Source: Lachnospiraceae bacterium 28-4 (GTDB taxonomy: Bacteria > Bacillota > Clostridia > Lachnospirales > Lachnospiraceae). From it: 64,000 nt of DNA. The translations under genes and the position numbers were made by a program. The stretch lies in the NCBI GenBank assembly GCA_000403275.2, contig KE159599.1, forward strand, positions 915,548 through 979,547, in the 5' to 3' direction. Below the pieces are notes generated by a model. The model saw only the letters and a list, made by a program, of their open reading frames with translations, was not told where the DNA came from and did no database searches. Positions 54,071 through 62,432 of the stretch are shown piece after piece. Position 1 is the stretch's first letter, and every line of letters starts with the position of its first letter.

Positions 54071-54732
54071 CGTTCATTTCCTTTCCATACGCTGACCGCA
54101 ACGCCGTCCCCTACCGGCAAAACAGCCGTTTCCAAATTCTCGTTATGCTTCAGTTCATACAAATATTCCCTCATCCTGGAATGGATCGTACGGTTCCGCC
54201 TTGTCACCGCGAATCTGGATTCTATAATATCCCCGTCCTGAAGCACGTTATCCGATACTAGGATTCCTCCCGTTTTTAACAGCCGCAGCACATCCGGCAA
54301 AAAAACCGGATACTGCCCCTTGGCCGCATCCATAAAAATAAAATCATAAGTCTCCTGCAGTTCCTTCAAAATCTCCGCCGCATCCCCTTCCAGCAGGGTA
54401 ATTGCATTTTCCTTTCCCGCCCTTCGGAAGTTTTCCCTCGCCAGCGGAATTCTCTTCTCATATTTCTCTATGGTCGTGATCTTGCATCCTTCCGGCCCGT
54501 ATTCATTCATAAGAAGTGCAGAAAAACCAGTCGCGGTTCCCACCTCCAGAATGCTTTTCGGCCTGTTCATTGCCAACAGCAGCTTTAACAGGCTTTGCAT
54601 CTGAGGGCGTATCACCGGCACATTGGTTCTTCTGCACTCAGCTTCTATCTCATTTAAAAACTCCGTATTTCCTCTGTCCAAAGAATCAATAAAGGCGCTG
54701 ATCCTTTCTCCTGTAATAATATGACCGGCCAT
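54067..54732 (-). CDS. trmR: tRNA 5-hydroxyuridine methyltransferase TrmR
   Basis: A 221-residue O-methyltransferase (YrrM family) using S-adenosylmethionine. The SAM-binding motif ILEVGTATGFSALLM (about residues 61-75), acidic motif TIEKYEKRI, DFIFMDAAKGQYP (catalytic metal Asp) and VSDNVLQDGD are present. It is coupled to trhP by an overlap and follows the MltG-like gene by two bases, the same gene order as Bacillus yrrL-yrrM-yrrO. Confidence 0.9.
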   Translation of the reverse strand: MAGHIITGERISAFIDSLDRGNTEFLNEIEAECRRTNVPVIRPQMQSLLKLLLAMNRPKSILEVGTATGFSALLMNEYGPEGCKITTIEKYEKRIPLARENFRRAGKENAITLLEGDAAEILKELQETYDFIFMDAAKGQYPVFLPDVLRLLKTGGILVSDNVLQDGDIIESRFAVTRRNRTIHSRMREYLYELKHNENLETAVLPVGDGVAVSVWKGNER

Positions 54733-54734
54733 AA

Positions 54735-55247
54735 TTACTCTGCCCCCGCTTCCCCGCCTTCCGGTTCCAAGCCTTCCTCACCCGGTTCCGCTTCTTCTCC
54801 TTCCGGCGTTTCTTCAGAAGCCTCTTCCTCTTCGGATGGCTCCTGCCCGCCGCTTTCGGAAGACTCCGTTTCTCCTTCTGTTGCTTCCGCAGACATGACG
54901 GCCAGCATCTCTCTCGCCGTCATATCACTTCTCAGCTCATAGATTCCCGGTTTAATTTTATTATGGTAACTGGACAGCAATTCCTGTACATAGAACAATC
55001 TGGCGTCCCGGATCATCCCTTTTTCTTCCAAAACGCCTCCGATCTCCTCAATGGTCGCATTCTCTGCCACCGAAATGCTGATCGCCTTTGCACTGTCCGC
55101 CGCAGATACCGGTTCCTCCGCGAAAACCCGGTATCCGAAATCATACGCCTGCATGGCATACCGATAGGTATACACTACAACTACCACGATCAAAACAATT
55201 CTAATTATCGTATCCAGTACGCTTCCAATCAAATTCTTTACGTTCAT
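54735..55247 (-). CDS. Truncated MltG/YceG-like membrane protein
   Basis: A 170-residue protein in the place of mltG (yrrL). It has an N-terminal TM helix (IIRIVLIVVVVVYTYRYAM), then a LysM-like module (ISVAENATIEEIGGVLEEKG; IKPGIYELRSDMTAREML) as in MltG. The catalytic lytic-transglycosylase domain is absent. Instead the last 40 residues are nearly all Glu, Ser, Pro and Gly. There is no frameshift, so this is a genuine short form. It may bind peptidoglycan or regulate the true enzyme. Confidence 0.75.
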   Translation of the reverse strand: MNVKNLIGSVLDTIIRIVLIVVVVVYTYRYAMQAYDFGYRVFAEEPVSAADSAKAISISVAENATIEEIGGVLEEKGMIRDARLFYVQELLSSYHNKIKPGIYELRSDMTAREMLAVMSAEATEGETESSESGGQEPSEEEEASEETPEGEEAEPGEEGLEPEGGEAGAE

Positions 55248-55309
55248 CCCGGCAACGCCCCTTTCATCCTCCAGCCTGTTCCAGTCCTTCCCCTCACTTT
55301 TGTTTCCGT

Positions 55310-55642
55310 CTACTGAAAGTCAATTTCCTCCCAGACCAGTTGGTTGATCTCCTGCATCATTCTGCAAAAGCCCAGCTCTGCCGCCAAAAAATCATCCACC
55401 ATGGGAATCGCCCTGACGTCTTCAAATTCCCTGTCCAATTCTTCCAGGCGTTCTATATAGTCCTCGCTGTCTTCTGCATTTTGCAGCATATAATTTTTCT
55501 TCCGGAATTCATTCACCTTATCATATAAATCCGGTTCCTCCTGAATCCTCTCCAGCCCCGCCTTATATTCGCGAAATTCCTCTGATCCTTTTATTCCCCT
55601 GATAAAGTCCATTGCCACCCGGTACATATGCCCTTCCACCAT
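55310..55642 (-). CDS. YlbF/YmcA family protein
   Basis: A 110-residue helical protein with the YlbF signature LYDKVNEFRKKNYMLQN and EFEDVRAIPMVDDFLAAELG. In Bacillus YlbF, YmcA and YaaT form a complex with iron-sulfur clusters that stimulates RNase Y and development. Its place directly upstream of the MltG-like gene and after an RNase J gene suits an RNA-turnover role. The start is MVEGHMYRV after AGG; a second ATG is at residue 6. Confidence 0.82.
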   Translation of the reverse strand: MVEGHMYRVAMDFIRGIKGSEEFREYKAGLERIQEEPDLYDKVNEFRKKNYMLQNAEDSEDYIERLEELDREFEDVRAIPMVDDFLAAELGFCRMMQEINQLVWEEIDFQ

Positions 55643-55688
55643 AACAAGCCTCCGCCTTTTTATCTAGCCGTAAAACTCTTTCATTTCT

Positions 55689-57362
55689 TTAAACTTCCAT
55701 GATAATCGGAAGTATCATCGGTCTGCGCTTCGTTTTTTTCCATACATATTCCCCAAGGGAATCCTTAATGCCGCTCTTAATCTTGCCCCAGTCGCTGATT
55801 CCCCGGTCAAGGCATCCCCTTACCGATTCATCCACAATATGGCGCGCCTCTTCCATCAATTCGTCCGATTCGCGTACATAAACAAATCCTCTTGACACGA
55901 TATCCGGCCCCGATACCAGCTGGTCGGAATACCCGTCCAATGCCAATACCACGATCAGAATACCATCCTCCGCCAGATGCTGCCTGTCCCTGAGAACAAT
56001 ATTTCCCACATCGCCTACTCCAAGACCGTCCACAAGTATCCCGCCTACGGGCACTTTTCCCGCTATCCTGGCATTTTCCTTATTCAACTCCAGTACGTCC
56101 CCTGACGTCAGGATGAAAATATTTTCCTTCGGTATCCCCAATTCCTTCGCCAGCTTCGCCTGAGCCTTCAAATGCTTATATTCCCCATGTACCGGAACCG
56201 CATACCTGGGATGAAGAAGGGAATACATTAATTTGATCTCCTCCTGACAGGCATGTCCGGACACGTGTACATCCTGGAAAATAACGTCCGCGCCTTTCAC
56301 CAGCAGCTTATTGATCACATTCGTCACCGTTTTCTCATTTCCCGGTATTGGGTTGGAAGAAAAGATCACCGTATCTCTCGGGCCTATGGATATTTTTTTA
56401 TGAATATCCCCTGCCATGCGGCTTAACGCGGCCATACTCTCTCCCTGGCTTCCTGTAGTGATGATAACCGTTTTTTCATCGGGATAATTTTTCAGCTGTT
56501 CAATATCGATCAGCGTCTTATCCGGAATATCCAAATAGCCCAGAGAAGTTGCCGTCTCGATGATATTTACCATGCTGCGCCCTTCCACCACCACTTTTCT
56601 GCCGAATTTATACGCAGAATTGATAATTTGCTGTACCCGGTCCACATTGGAGGCAAAGGTGGCAATAATGATCCTCGTATCCTTATGTTCCGTAAAAAGC
56701 GTATCGAACGTCTTCCCTACCGTCCTCTCGGACTGGGTAAAGCCCGGCCTTTCCGCATTGGTGCTGTCGCACATAAGCGCCAGCACGCCTTTTTTTCCGA
56801 TCTCCGCAAACCGCTGCAAATCGATGGCATCGCCAAACACAGGCGTATAATCCACCTTAAAATCGCCGGTATGCACTACCGTTCCGGCCGGAGAATAAAT
56901 AGCGAGCGCCGCAGCATCCACAATACTATGGTTCGTCTTAATAAATTCGATACGGAACTGTCCAAGATTGATGGACTGTCCGAATTTGATCACTTTCCGT
57001 TTCGTATTGCCCATTAAATTATGCTCGGTCAGCTTGTTTTCAATAATCCCCATCGTCAGCTTTGTCGCATAAATCGGCACATTAATATCCCGCAGAACAT
57101 AAGGCAGCGCGCCGATATGGTCTTCATGCCCGTGGGTGATGATAAATCCCTTTACTTTTTCCGCATTTTCCTTTAAATAGGCAACATCCGGTATTACCAG
57201 ATCGATGCCAAGCATATCGTCATCCGGAAATGACAATCCACAGTCAACCACAATAATACTGTCTTCATATTCGAAGGCAGTAATGTTCATGCCGATCTGC
57301 TCCAAACCACCCAAAGGAATAATCCTCAGTTTGGACGCATTTTCAATTTCTTTCTTCTTCAA
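55689..57362 (-). CDS. rnj: Ribonuclease J
   Basis: A 557-residue metallo-beta-lactamase-type RNase with endo- and 5'-3' exonuclease activity. Zinc motif IITHGHEDHIGALP (residues 74-87), HTGDFKVDYTP, the beta-CASP region IIATFASNVDRVQQI, VHVSGHACQEE and PVHGEYKHLKAQAKLA, and C-terminal RRPMILPIIMEV are all present. It overlaps the Fur-family gene by 20 bases in another frame, implying coupling. Confidence 0.95.
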   Translation of the reverse strand: MKKKEIENASKLRIIPLGGLEQIGMNITAFEYEDSIIVVDCGLSFPDDDMLGIDLVIPDVAYLKENAEKVKGFIITHGHEDHIGALPYVLRDINVPIYATKLTMGIIENKLTEHNLMGNTKRKVIKFGQSINLGQFRIEFIKTNHSIVDAAALAIYSPAGTVVHTGDFKVDYTPVFGDAIDLQRFAEIGKKGVLALMCDSTNAERPGFTQSERTVGKTFDTLFTEHKDTRIIIATFASNVDRVQQIINSAYKFGRKVVVEGRSMVNIIETATSLGYLDIPDKTLIDIEQLKNYPDEKTVIITTGSQGESMAALSRMAGDIHKKISIGPRDTVIFSSNPIPGNEKTVTNVINKLLVKGADVIFQDVHVSGHACQEEIKLMYSLLHPRYAVPVHGEYKHLKAQAKLAKELGIPKENIFILTSGDVLELNKENARIAGKVPVGGILVDGLGVGDVGNIVLRDRQHLAEDGILIVVLALDGYSDQLVSGPDIVSRGFVYVRESDELMEEARHIVDESVRGCLDRGISDWGKIKSGIKDSLGEYVWKKTKRRPMILPIIMEV

Positions 57363-57813
57363 TCAATTTTCCTCCACATTCTGCACAGCGCCCGTAGAGC
57401 TTTACTTCATGATCCATCACATGGAATCCCGTAGTCTCCATGATTTTCTCTTCCAGTTCCTCCAATAAATCATCCTTGAAGGATATCACTTTACCACAAT
57501 TTACGCAAATCAGATGATGGTGATGGTGTTCTGCCGTACCCAGCCCCACGTTACCAATTTCGTACCGGACAAAGCCGTCGTCCAAATTGATGCGATCGAT
57601 CAAGTTCAGCTCCAAAAGCAGCTGTATCGTTCTATAAACAGTAGCAAGTCCTATCTCGGGATAGCCCGCTTTTACCATTTCATAAATTTCTTCCGCCGTT
57701 AAATGCTTATCAGGGCATGACGCAAGAGCCTCCAGCACCAAAAGCCTCTGGTTGGTTATTTTTAACCCGTTATCTTTCAGCAACTGCTTGAATTGTTCTC
57801 TGTCTACTGCCAT
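57343..57813 (-). CDS. Fur family metalloregulator
   Basis: A 156-residue regulator. N-terminal winged helix (LKITNQRLLVLEALASCPDK; GLATVYRTIQLLLELNLI) and a C-terminal metal domain with HHHHHLICVNCGKVISF and two CxxC zinc pairs (CVNCG, CAECGGK). Fur, Zur and PerR subtypes cannot be separated by eye. The start MAVDREQFK is 22 bases after the DUF1292 stop; the frame to 57870 overlaps that gene. Overlaps rnj downstream. Confidence 0.9.
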   Translation of the reverse strand: MAVDREQFKQLLKDNGLKITNQRLLVLEALASCPDKHLTAEEIYEMVKAGYPEIGLATVYRTIQLLLELNLIDRINLDDGFVRYEIGNVGLGTAEHHHHHLICVNCGKVISFKDDLLEELEEKIMETTGFHVMDHEVKLYGRCAECGGKLIEEERN

Positions 57814-57835
57814 CTGTCCCATTTCCTTTTCTGTT

Positions 57836-58102
57836 TCAGGAAAGCTCCACATCTTCCAGCATATCTTCAAAAACTGCCGCCACCGCGCTCAGTTCCGTTT
57901 CATCCTCCACGATCTCATAAACCGCCTCTTCTTCTCCCGGCTTCGAAATGTCCTTCAGGATCAACGCTTCCCCGTCGCCTTCCTCTTCCTCTGTCACCAG
58001 AATATACGGAATTCCCCCCAGCATAGTCTGTTCCAACACATAAAACTCAGCCGGGTTCCCCTCCTCCGGTTCAAAAATCAGCTTTTCCACTCTAATAACC
58101 AT
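57836..58102 (-). CDS. DUF1292 family protein
   Basis: An 88-residue acidic protein (IPYILVTEEEEGDGEALILK; YEIVEDETELSAVAAVFEDM) of the DUF1292 family (Bacillus YrzB). It lies in the fixed order ireB-ruvX-yrzB seen in Firmicutes. No enzymatic motif. Function unknown. A GGACAT-type site precedes MVIRVEKL. The 64 bases upstream contain a GCGCAAATTTGCG palindrome. Confidence 0.82.
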   Translation of the reverse strand: MVIRVEKLIFEPEEGNPAEFYVLEQTMLGGIPYILVTEEEEGDGEALILKDISKPGEEEAVYEIVEDETELSAVAAVFEDMLEDVELS

Positions 58103-58166
58103 GTCCTTTCCACAGCCTGCAAACTTTGGGCCGCAGGCGCAAATTTGCGTGTGAAAAATTTATTTT

Positions 58167-58601
58167 TCACATTTTCTCCTTATTTTTCCTGCAATCCAAA
58201 TATCCCTGCAAAATAAGACATGCGGCAATCTTGTCCACATGCTCTTTTCGATGTTCCCGTCGTATGCCGGCTTCTATCATAGCCTTTTCCGCTGCCACCG
58301 TTGTCAGCCTTTCATCCCATAATGTGACAGGAACCCCTGTCCTCCGCTCCAGCCTGTCCTTAAACTCTATAGTAAGTTCTGCCCTCGCGCCTATCGAATT
58401 ATTCATATTCTTCGGAAGCCCCAGCACGATTTCTTCTATTCCGTATTCTACAATCAACGCCTCAATCCTGGCTAACGTTCTTCTTAATTTATTTTCTTCT
58501 TTTCTCTCTATGGTTTCAATCCCCTGGGCCGTGATGAGCAGCTCGTCACTGATCGCCACTCCCACCGTCTTAGACCCGAAATCCAACCCCATTATCCGCA
58601 T
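58167..58601 (-). CDS. ruvX: Putative pre-16S rRNA nuclease / Holliday resolvase YqgF
   Basis: A 144-residue RNase H-fold protein of the YqgF/RuvX family. [20 protein letters not shown] (first catalytic Asp), [14 protein letters not shown] and [19 protein letters not shown] (Asp and Glu block) are all typical. The start has GGGAG at good spacing; the longer frame to 58643 overlaps ireB. It follows ireB (stop at 58621) by 19 bases. Confidence 0.92.
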   Translation of the reverse strand: MRIMGLDFGSKTVGVAISDELLITAQGIETIERKEENKLRRTLARIEALIVEYGIEEIVLGLPKNMNNSIGARAELTIEFKDRLERRTGVPVTLWDERLTTVAAEKAMIEAGIRREHRKEHVDKIAACLILQGYLDCRKNKEKM

Positions 58602-58620
58602 ATATACTCCCTGTCCGCCC

Positions 58621-58884
58621 TTATTTCCAATGCTTCGCCTCAATATACTTTGTCAAAAGCTCCTCCACCAGTTCATCCCGGTCCACCTTCATAATAAGGC
58701 TTCTGGCGCTCTTGTGGCTCGTAATATAAGTAGGGTCTCCGGACATAATATACCCCACGATCTGGTTTACCGGGTTGTATCCCTTCTCGGTCAACGCCTC
58801 ATATACCGTTGTTAAAACTACTTCTACCCCTGTTTCCGGTTCCGTATCAACGCTGAAAAATTGTGTGTTTTCTAAATCCCGCAT
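58621..58884 (-). CDS. ireB: IreB family regulatory phosphoprotein
   Basis: An 87-residue protein starting [10 protein letters not shown], with [20 protein letters not shown] and [20 protein letters not shown] typical of IreB. In Enterococcus it is phosphorylated by the IreK kinase on N-terminal Thr and affects cephalosporin tolerance; Thr7 of the N-terminal ENTQFF segment is present here. A weak promoter (TTGTTT-N16-TAAAAT) lies about 80 bases upstream. It is first in the ireB-ruvX-DUF1292-fur-rnj run. Confidence 0.93.
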   Translation of the reverse strand: MRDLENTQFFSVDTEPETGVEVVLTTVYEALTEKGYNPVNQIVGYIMSGDPTYITSHKSARSLIMKVDRDELVEELLTKYIEAKHWK

Positions 58885-59001
58885 ATCGTCACGCCCTTAT
58901 TTTCTGTTGCTATCGCTTCTCCGCCATCATTGAAAGTTATTCTTATATAAATTTATACTTATTTTACCATCTTACTCTATTTAAACAAAAATTTCAAGTG
59001 A

Positions 59002-60348
59002 CTACTCAATCAACATCATATCATCGGACAAAAAACCTTTGATTTTTCCCAAAACCAACTCATTCGTTAAAGATTTTTCTGACTTTTTTGCCACTTTTAC
59101 ATATTGCCTTGTATGTCCGGTCTGAAACAAGGTTCCGTCGATATTTTTCTCTTCTTCAAACAAAACCTCTTGTTCCCGTCCTAAAATCCTCTCTCTGAAT
59201 TCCCTGGAATGCACTCTTTCCATAGCCAGGAGAATGCCGCTTCTTTCCGTCTTCGTCTCATCTCCCACCTGGCCATCCATCGCCGCGGCGCGGGTGCCTT
59301 TTCTCCTGGAATATTTGAATACATGCATTTCATAAAATCTGATTTTTTCCAAAAATGCCGCCGTCTCGGCAAATTCCTCTTCCGTCTCTCCCGGAAAACC
59401 TACGATTACATCCGCCGTAATTGCCGGATCATCAAAAATCCTGCGCAAAATTTTTGTTTTTTCATAGTATTCCCCTGCCGTATACCGTCTATTCATCCTC
59501 TTTAACGTAGCGTCACAGCCGCTTTGCAGCGACAAATGGAAATGAGGGCAGACTTTCGGCAGCTTTCTTAATTCCTCCGCAAATTCCTCCGTCACGATCC
59601 CCGGCTCCAAAGACCCAAGCCGGATCCTCTCTATCCCCTCTGTTCCGTGGATGGCCCGAACCAGGCGCAGCAGCTCCGGCTCCCCTCTGTCCGTGCCATA
59701 GGAACTGATATGAATCCCCGTCAATACCACTTCCTTATAGCCTCTTGCGGCAAGACCTCCGACCTCCCGCAGGATATCTTCTTCCCTCCGGCTTCTCACC
59801 CGTCCTCTGGCATAAGGAATAATACAATAAGAGCAAAACTGGTTGCAGCCGTCCTGGATCTTGACATAAGCGCGGGTATGCCCGTGAGTCTCCTTCAGTT
59901 CCATATTTTCAAACTCACCGGCCTTTGCAATGTCGATAATAGTCGTATGCCGGAGCGTTTTCAGGGAATATATATCTTCCTCTCCGTTTTGACGGCATTC
60001 CCTTTCCTCCAGAAATCTTTCCAATATTTCCACCAGGTCTTTTTTCCTGTTATTTCCGATCGCCAGATCCACTCCCTCGTCCTTCAGCGCATCCTCCCCT
60101 CCGGTCTGCACATAACATCCTACGGCAACGACCACGGCTTCCGGATTTTTTTTCTTCGCCCGGTGAAGCATCTGCCGGCTCTTCCGGTCCGCAATATTCG
60201 TCACAGTACACGTATTTACAATATATATATCGGCCCTTTCATCAAATGGCACAATTTTGTAATCCCTTTCCCGTAACATTTGTTGCATTACATCCATTTC
60301 GTATCCGTTGACCTTGCAGCCAAGGTTATGAAGCGCTACACTTTTCAT
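59002..60348 (-). CDS. mtaB: tRNA t6A37 methylthiotransferase MtaB
   Basis: A 448-residue radical-SAM methylthiotransferase that converts t6A37 to ms2t6A37. The N-terminal MTTase domain has LGCKVNGYEMDVM, VNTCTVTNIADRKSRQMLHR and AVGCYVQ (three cluster cysteines). The radical-SAM motif is CNQFCSYCIIPYARG (about residues 149-163). ELRKLPKVCPHFHLSLQSGC follows, and a TRAM domain ends the protein. The start is MKSVALHNLG after AGGAA. Confidence 0.94.
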   Translation of the reverse strand: MKSVALHNLGCKVNGYEMDVMQQMLRERDYKIVPFDERADIYIVNTCTVTNIADRKSRQMLHRAKKKNPEAVVVAVGCYVQTGGEDALKDEGVDLAIGNNRKKDLVEILERFLEERECRQNGEEDIYSLKTLRHTTIIDIAKAGEFENMELKETHGHTRAYVKIQDGCNQFCSYCIIPYARGRVRSRREEDILREVGGLAARGYKEVVLTGIHISSYGTDRGEPELLRLVRAIHGTEGIERIRLGSLEPGIVTEEFAEELRKLPKVCPHFHLSLQSGCDATLKRMNRRYTAGEYYEKTKILRRIFDDPAITADVIVGFPGETEEEFAETAAFLEKIRFYEMHVFKYSRRKGTRAAAMDGQVGDETKTERSGILLAMERVHSREFRERILGREQEVLFEEEKNIDGTLFQTGHTRQYVKVAKKSEKSLTNELVLGKIKGFLSDDMMLIE

Positions 60349-60381
60349 TTGATTCCTTTCTTTTTTTGTTGTGTTTTATCA

Positions 60382-60410
60382 TTGACTTTTACCCCTTTAC
60401 CCTTTAATAT
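60382..60410 (+). promoter_or_regulatory. Promoter of the HPr-like gene
   Basis: TTGACT (60382-60387) and TAATAT (60405-60410) are 17 bases apart. The downstream gene starts at 60451 after AGGAGG. Confidence 0.7.
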
Positions 60411-60450
60411 TGAAGCAGAAGGTATGAATAAATTAAGGAGGTAAAAACCA

Positions 60451-60681
60451 ATGAAAACCGTTCAGATTTCTTTAAATTCTATTGATAAGGTAAAATCTTT
60501 TGTGAACGATATTACAAAATTCGACTATGATTTCGATCTGGTATCCGGAAGATACGTCATTGATGCAAAATCTATTATGGGCATCTTCAGTCTGGATCTG
60601 TCGAAGCCGATCGACTTGAATATCCATGCGGAAGATAATGCGGAAGAAGTTCTTAATATATTAAAGCCTTACCTGATCTAA
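60451..60681 (+). CDS. HPr-family protein lacking the active-site histidine
   Basis: A 76-residue HPr-fold protein. The KSIMG block (YVIDAKSIMGIFSLDLSKP), with the Ser46-type regulatory serine, is preserved. The phosphoryl-transfer histidine of GLHARP is replaced by SIDKVKSF. It cannot act as a PTS phosphocarrier, but may be a signalling or binding variant like Crh of Bacillus. AAGGAGG gives a strong start; own promoter and terminator make it a monocistronic unit. Confidence 0.82.
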   Translation: MKTVQISLNSIDKVKSFVNDITKFDYDFDLVSGRYVIDAKSIMGIFSLDLSKPIDLNIHAEDNAEEVLNILKPYLI

Positions 60682-60765
60682 AAGACGGACTCACACCTAT
60701 GGGTATACTCATACTTACGGGTGTGTTCTTATCTACAGAAAGGCAATACATAACGGCGTTTCAGA

Positions 60766-60792
60766 AGAGCCCGGACAACCGGGCTCTTTTTG
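60766..60792 (+). terminator. Intrinsic terminator of the HPr-like gene
   Basis: AGAGCCCGG and CCGGGCTCT around ACAA, followed by TTTTTG. It lies 85 bases after the stop. A weaker CACACC/GGTGTG stem (60692-60723) precedes it. Confidence 0.88.
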
Positions 60793-60795
60793 TTA

Positions 60796-60890
60796 CAATA
60801 AGCTGGCTCGCAAAGCGTGACAGTGTTTGTTGCAATAAGCTGGCTCGCAAAGCGTGACAGTGTTTGTTGCAATAAGCTGGCTCGCAAAAG
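60796..60890 (+). repeat. Tandem copies of a 37-bp hairpin repeat
   Basis: CAATAAGCTGGCTCGCAAAG begins a unit with a 37-base period: full copies start at 60796 and 60833, and a partial copy starts at 60870. Another copy is at 34590-34626. Each centre folds as CTGxCxCGC against GCGTGACAG. The array lies between the HPr terminator and the thiI stop. Confidence 0.75.
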
Positions 60891-60892
60891 GA

Positions 60893-62074
60893 TCAGCCGC
60901 GCACAACGATCAGTTCATCATTTTTCAAAGCCATTTCCACTAATCCCTCTATTTTTTCTTCCAGATTTGTCTCATGACGTTTGATCACACCCAAATTCGG
61001 CTTCGTAACGGGATGCTTTGCCACAAATATCGTGCAGCAGTCCTCGTAAGGAAGAATCGACGTCTCATAGGTATTGATCTTTTCCGCAATATCCACGATC
61101 TCCAGCTTGTCCATGCCGATCAGCGGCCGGTATACCGGAAGGGTGCATACTTCGTTGGTAACTGCCAGGCTCTGCATCGTCTGGGACGCCACCTGCCCGA
61201 TGCTTTCCCCCGTAATAAGCCCAAGACATTCCGTTTCTTTTGCAATATGCTCCGCAATGCGCATCATATATCGGCGCATGATGATCGTAAGTTCGTCATG
61301 AGGGCATTTTTCGTAAATATAGAGCTGGATATCGGTAAAGTTGATCACATGCAAATAGATAGGGCCAGTATACCGGGACACGAGCCTGGCCAGATCCACC
61401 ACTTTTTGTTTCGCCCGCTCGCTGGTGTAAGGGGGTGCATGAAAATATACCGCGTCAATTTTCACGCCGCGCTTGGCTATCATATAACCTGCCACGGGGG
61501 AATCGATACCACCGGACAGAAGAAGCATGGCCTTGCCTCCGGTTCCTACAGGCATCCCGCCGGGACCCGGAATTGTTTCCGAATAAATATATATTTTCTC
61601 ACGGATTTCTATATTCAGCATAATATCCGGGGAATGCACGTCCACTTTCATTCTCGGATAAGCATCCAATAGAACCTCTCCGATCCTGCTGTTGATTTCC
61701 ATGGAATTCAACGGATAATTTTTCCTTGCTCTTCTGGCATTTACTTTAAAAGTCTTATCCGTGCCGGGATATACCTCCCCGATATATTTCACGATATCCT
61801 GCCCAAGCTTGTCGAATCCCTCGTCTTCCGCATAAATGACGGGACAGATGCCGGAAATGCCGAACACTGTTTTCAGGTTGTCCACCGTTTCCTCAAAATC
61901 AAATTCCGTCAACGCCTCTACATAGATCCGCCCCTGCGTGCGGGTCACTTTGAATTCGCCTTCGCATCTTTTTACCGCATACTTAATCTGCTGTACCAGC
62001 GCTTCTTCAAAAATATATCTGTTCTTTCCTTTTACGCCTATTTCGGCATATTTTATCAAAAATGCTGTAAACAT
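60893..62074 (-). CDS. thiI: tRNA 4-thiouridine synthase ThiI
   Basis: A 393-residue sulfurtransferase for tRNA s4U and possibly thiamine. An N-terminal ferredoxin-like/THUMP region is followed by a PP-loop ATPase with AMLLLSGGIDSPVAGYMIAK (about residue 182). SIGQVASQTMQSLAVTN and a C-terminal core ending VAKHPVTKPN follow. No rhodanese domain is present, normal for Firmicutes. The start MFTAFLIKYAEIG has AGAGGAAAA in the codons of the upstream ATG at 62086. It follows the cysteine desulfurase, its sulfur donor, with a 358-base spacer. Confidence 0.94.
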   Translation of the reverse strand: MFTAFLIKYAEIGVKGKNRYIFEEALVQQIKYAVKRCEGEFKVTRTQGRIYVEALTEFDFEETVDNLKTVFGISGICPVIYAEDEGFDKLGQDIVKYIGEVYPGTDKTFKVNARRARKNYPLNSMEINSRIGEVLLDAYPRMKVDVHSPDIMLNIEIREKIYIYSETIPGPGGMPVGTGGKAMLLLSGGIDSPVAGYMIAKRGVKIDAVYFHAPPYTSERAKQKVVDLARLVSRYTGPIYLHVINFTDIQLYIYEKCPHDELTIIMRRYMMRIAEHIAKETECLGLITGESIGQVASQTMQSLAVTNEVCTLPVYRPLIGMDKLEIVDIAEKINTYETSILPYEDCCTIFVAKHPVTKPNLGVIKRHETNLEEKIEGLVEMALKNDELIVVRG

Positions 62075-62086
62075 TTTTCCTCTCAT

Positions 62087-62432
62087 TTCTGCGCAGCTTT
62101 TGTCCTAACTTTGTTGAGACAGTGTACCGGCAAGTTTGTAGACGCCGCGCGGACACAAACTCGAGTCTTCTTTCCTTCTATCCAACAGGCAATTTTGCCG
62201 CAGACAGTCCCGCCGCCGAAGGCGGAACTGCCCGTCGGCCTGATTTCGCAATCAACGCCGCGTAATTCGCTGCAGAACAAACCACCCATGAGAAGAATGC
62301 CCGTATCTTGGGCATTCTTCGGTGTGAAGAGCGGTTCGCGTCGCAAATTACGATGCGAACTTTAGAAGTTCTTGGCGAAGCACCCACTGGCGTGGGCTTA
62401 AATTGCTAAAGCAATTCAAACTTCTCTTCACA
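62087..62432. repeat. Densely structured spacer between cysteine desulfurase and thiI
   Basis: The 346 bases contain several nested inverted repeats. GAAGAATGCCC/GGGCATTCTTC is an 11-base stem; GTGTGAAGAG pairs with CTCTTCACAC about 100 bases away and encloses GTTCGCGTCG/CGATGCGAAC, CCCAC/GTGGG and AATTGC/GCAATT. CCGCC-GAA-GGCGG also occurs. Frames on both strands lack ribosome sites and protein-like patterns. It reads as a repeat element or non-coding RNA rather than a gene. Confidence 0.5.

Noticed and set aside
62083-62387. Several 60-90 codon frames on both strands upstream of thiI
   Set aside because: They overlap one another on opposite strands within palindromic DNA, lack ribosome sites and read as low-complexity Arg/Ser/Cys peptides.
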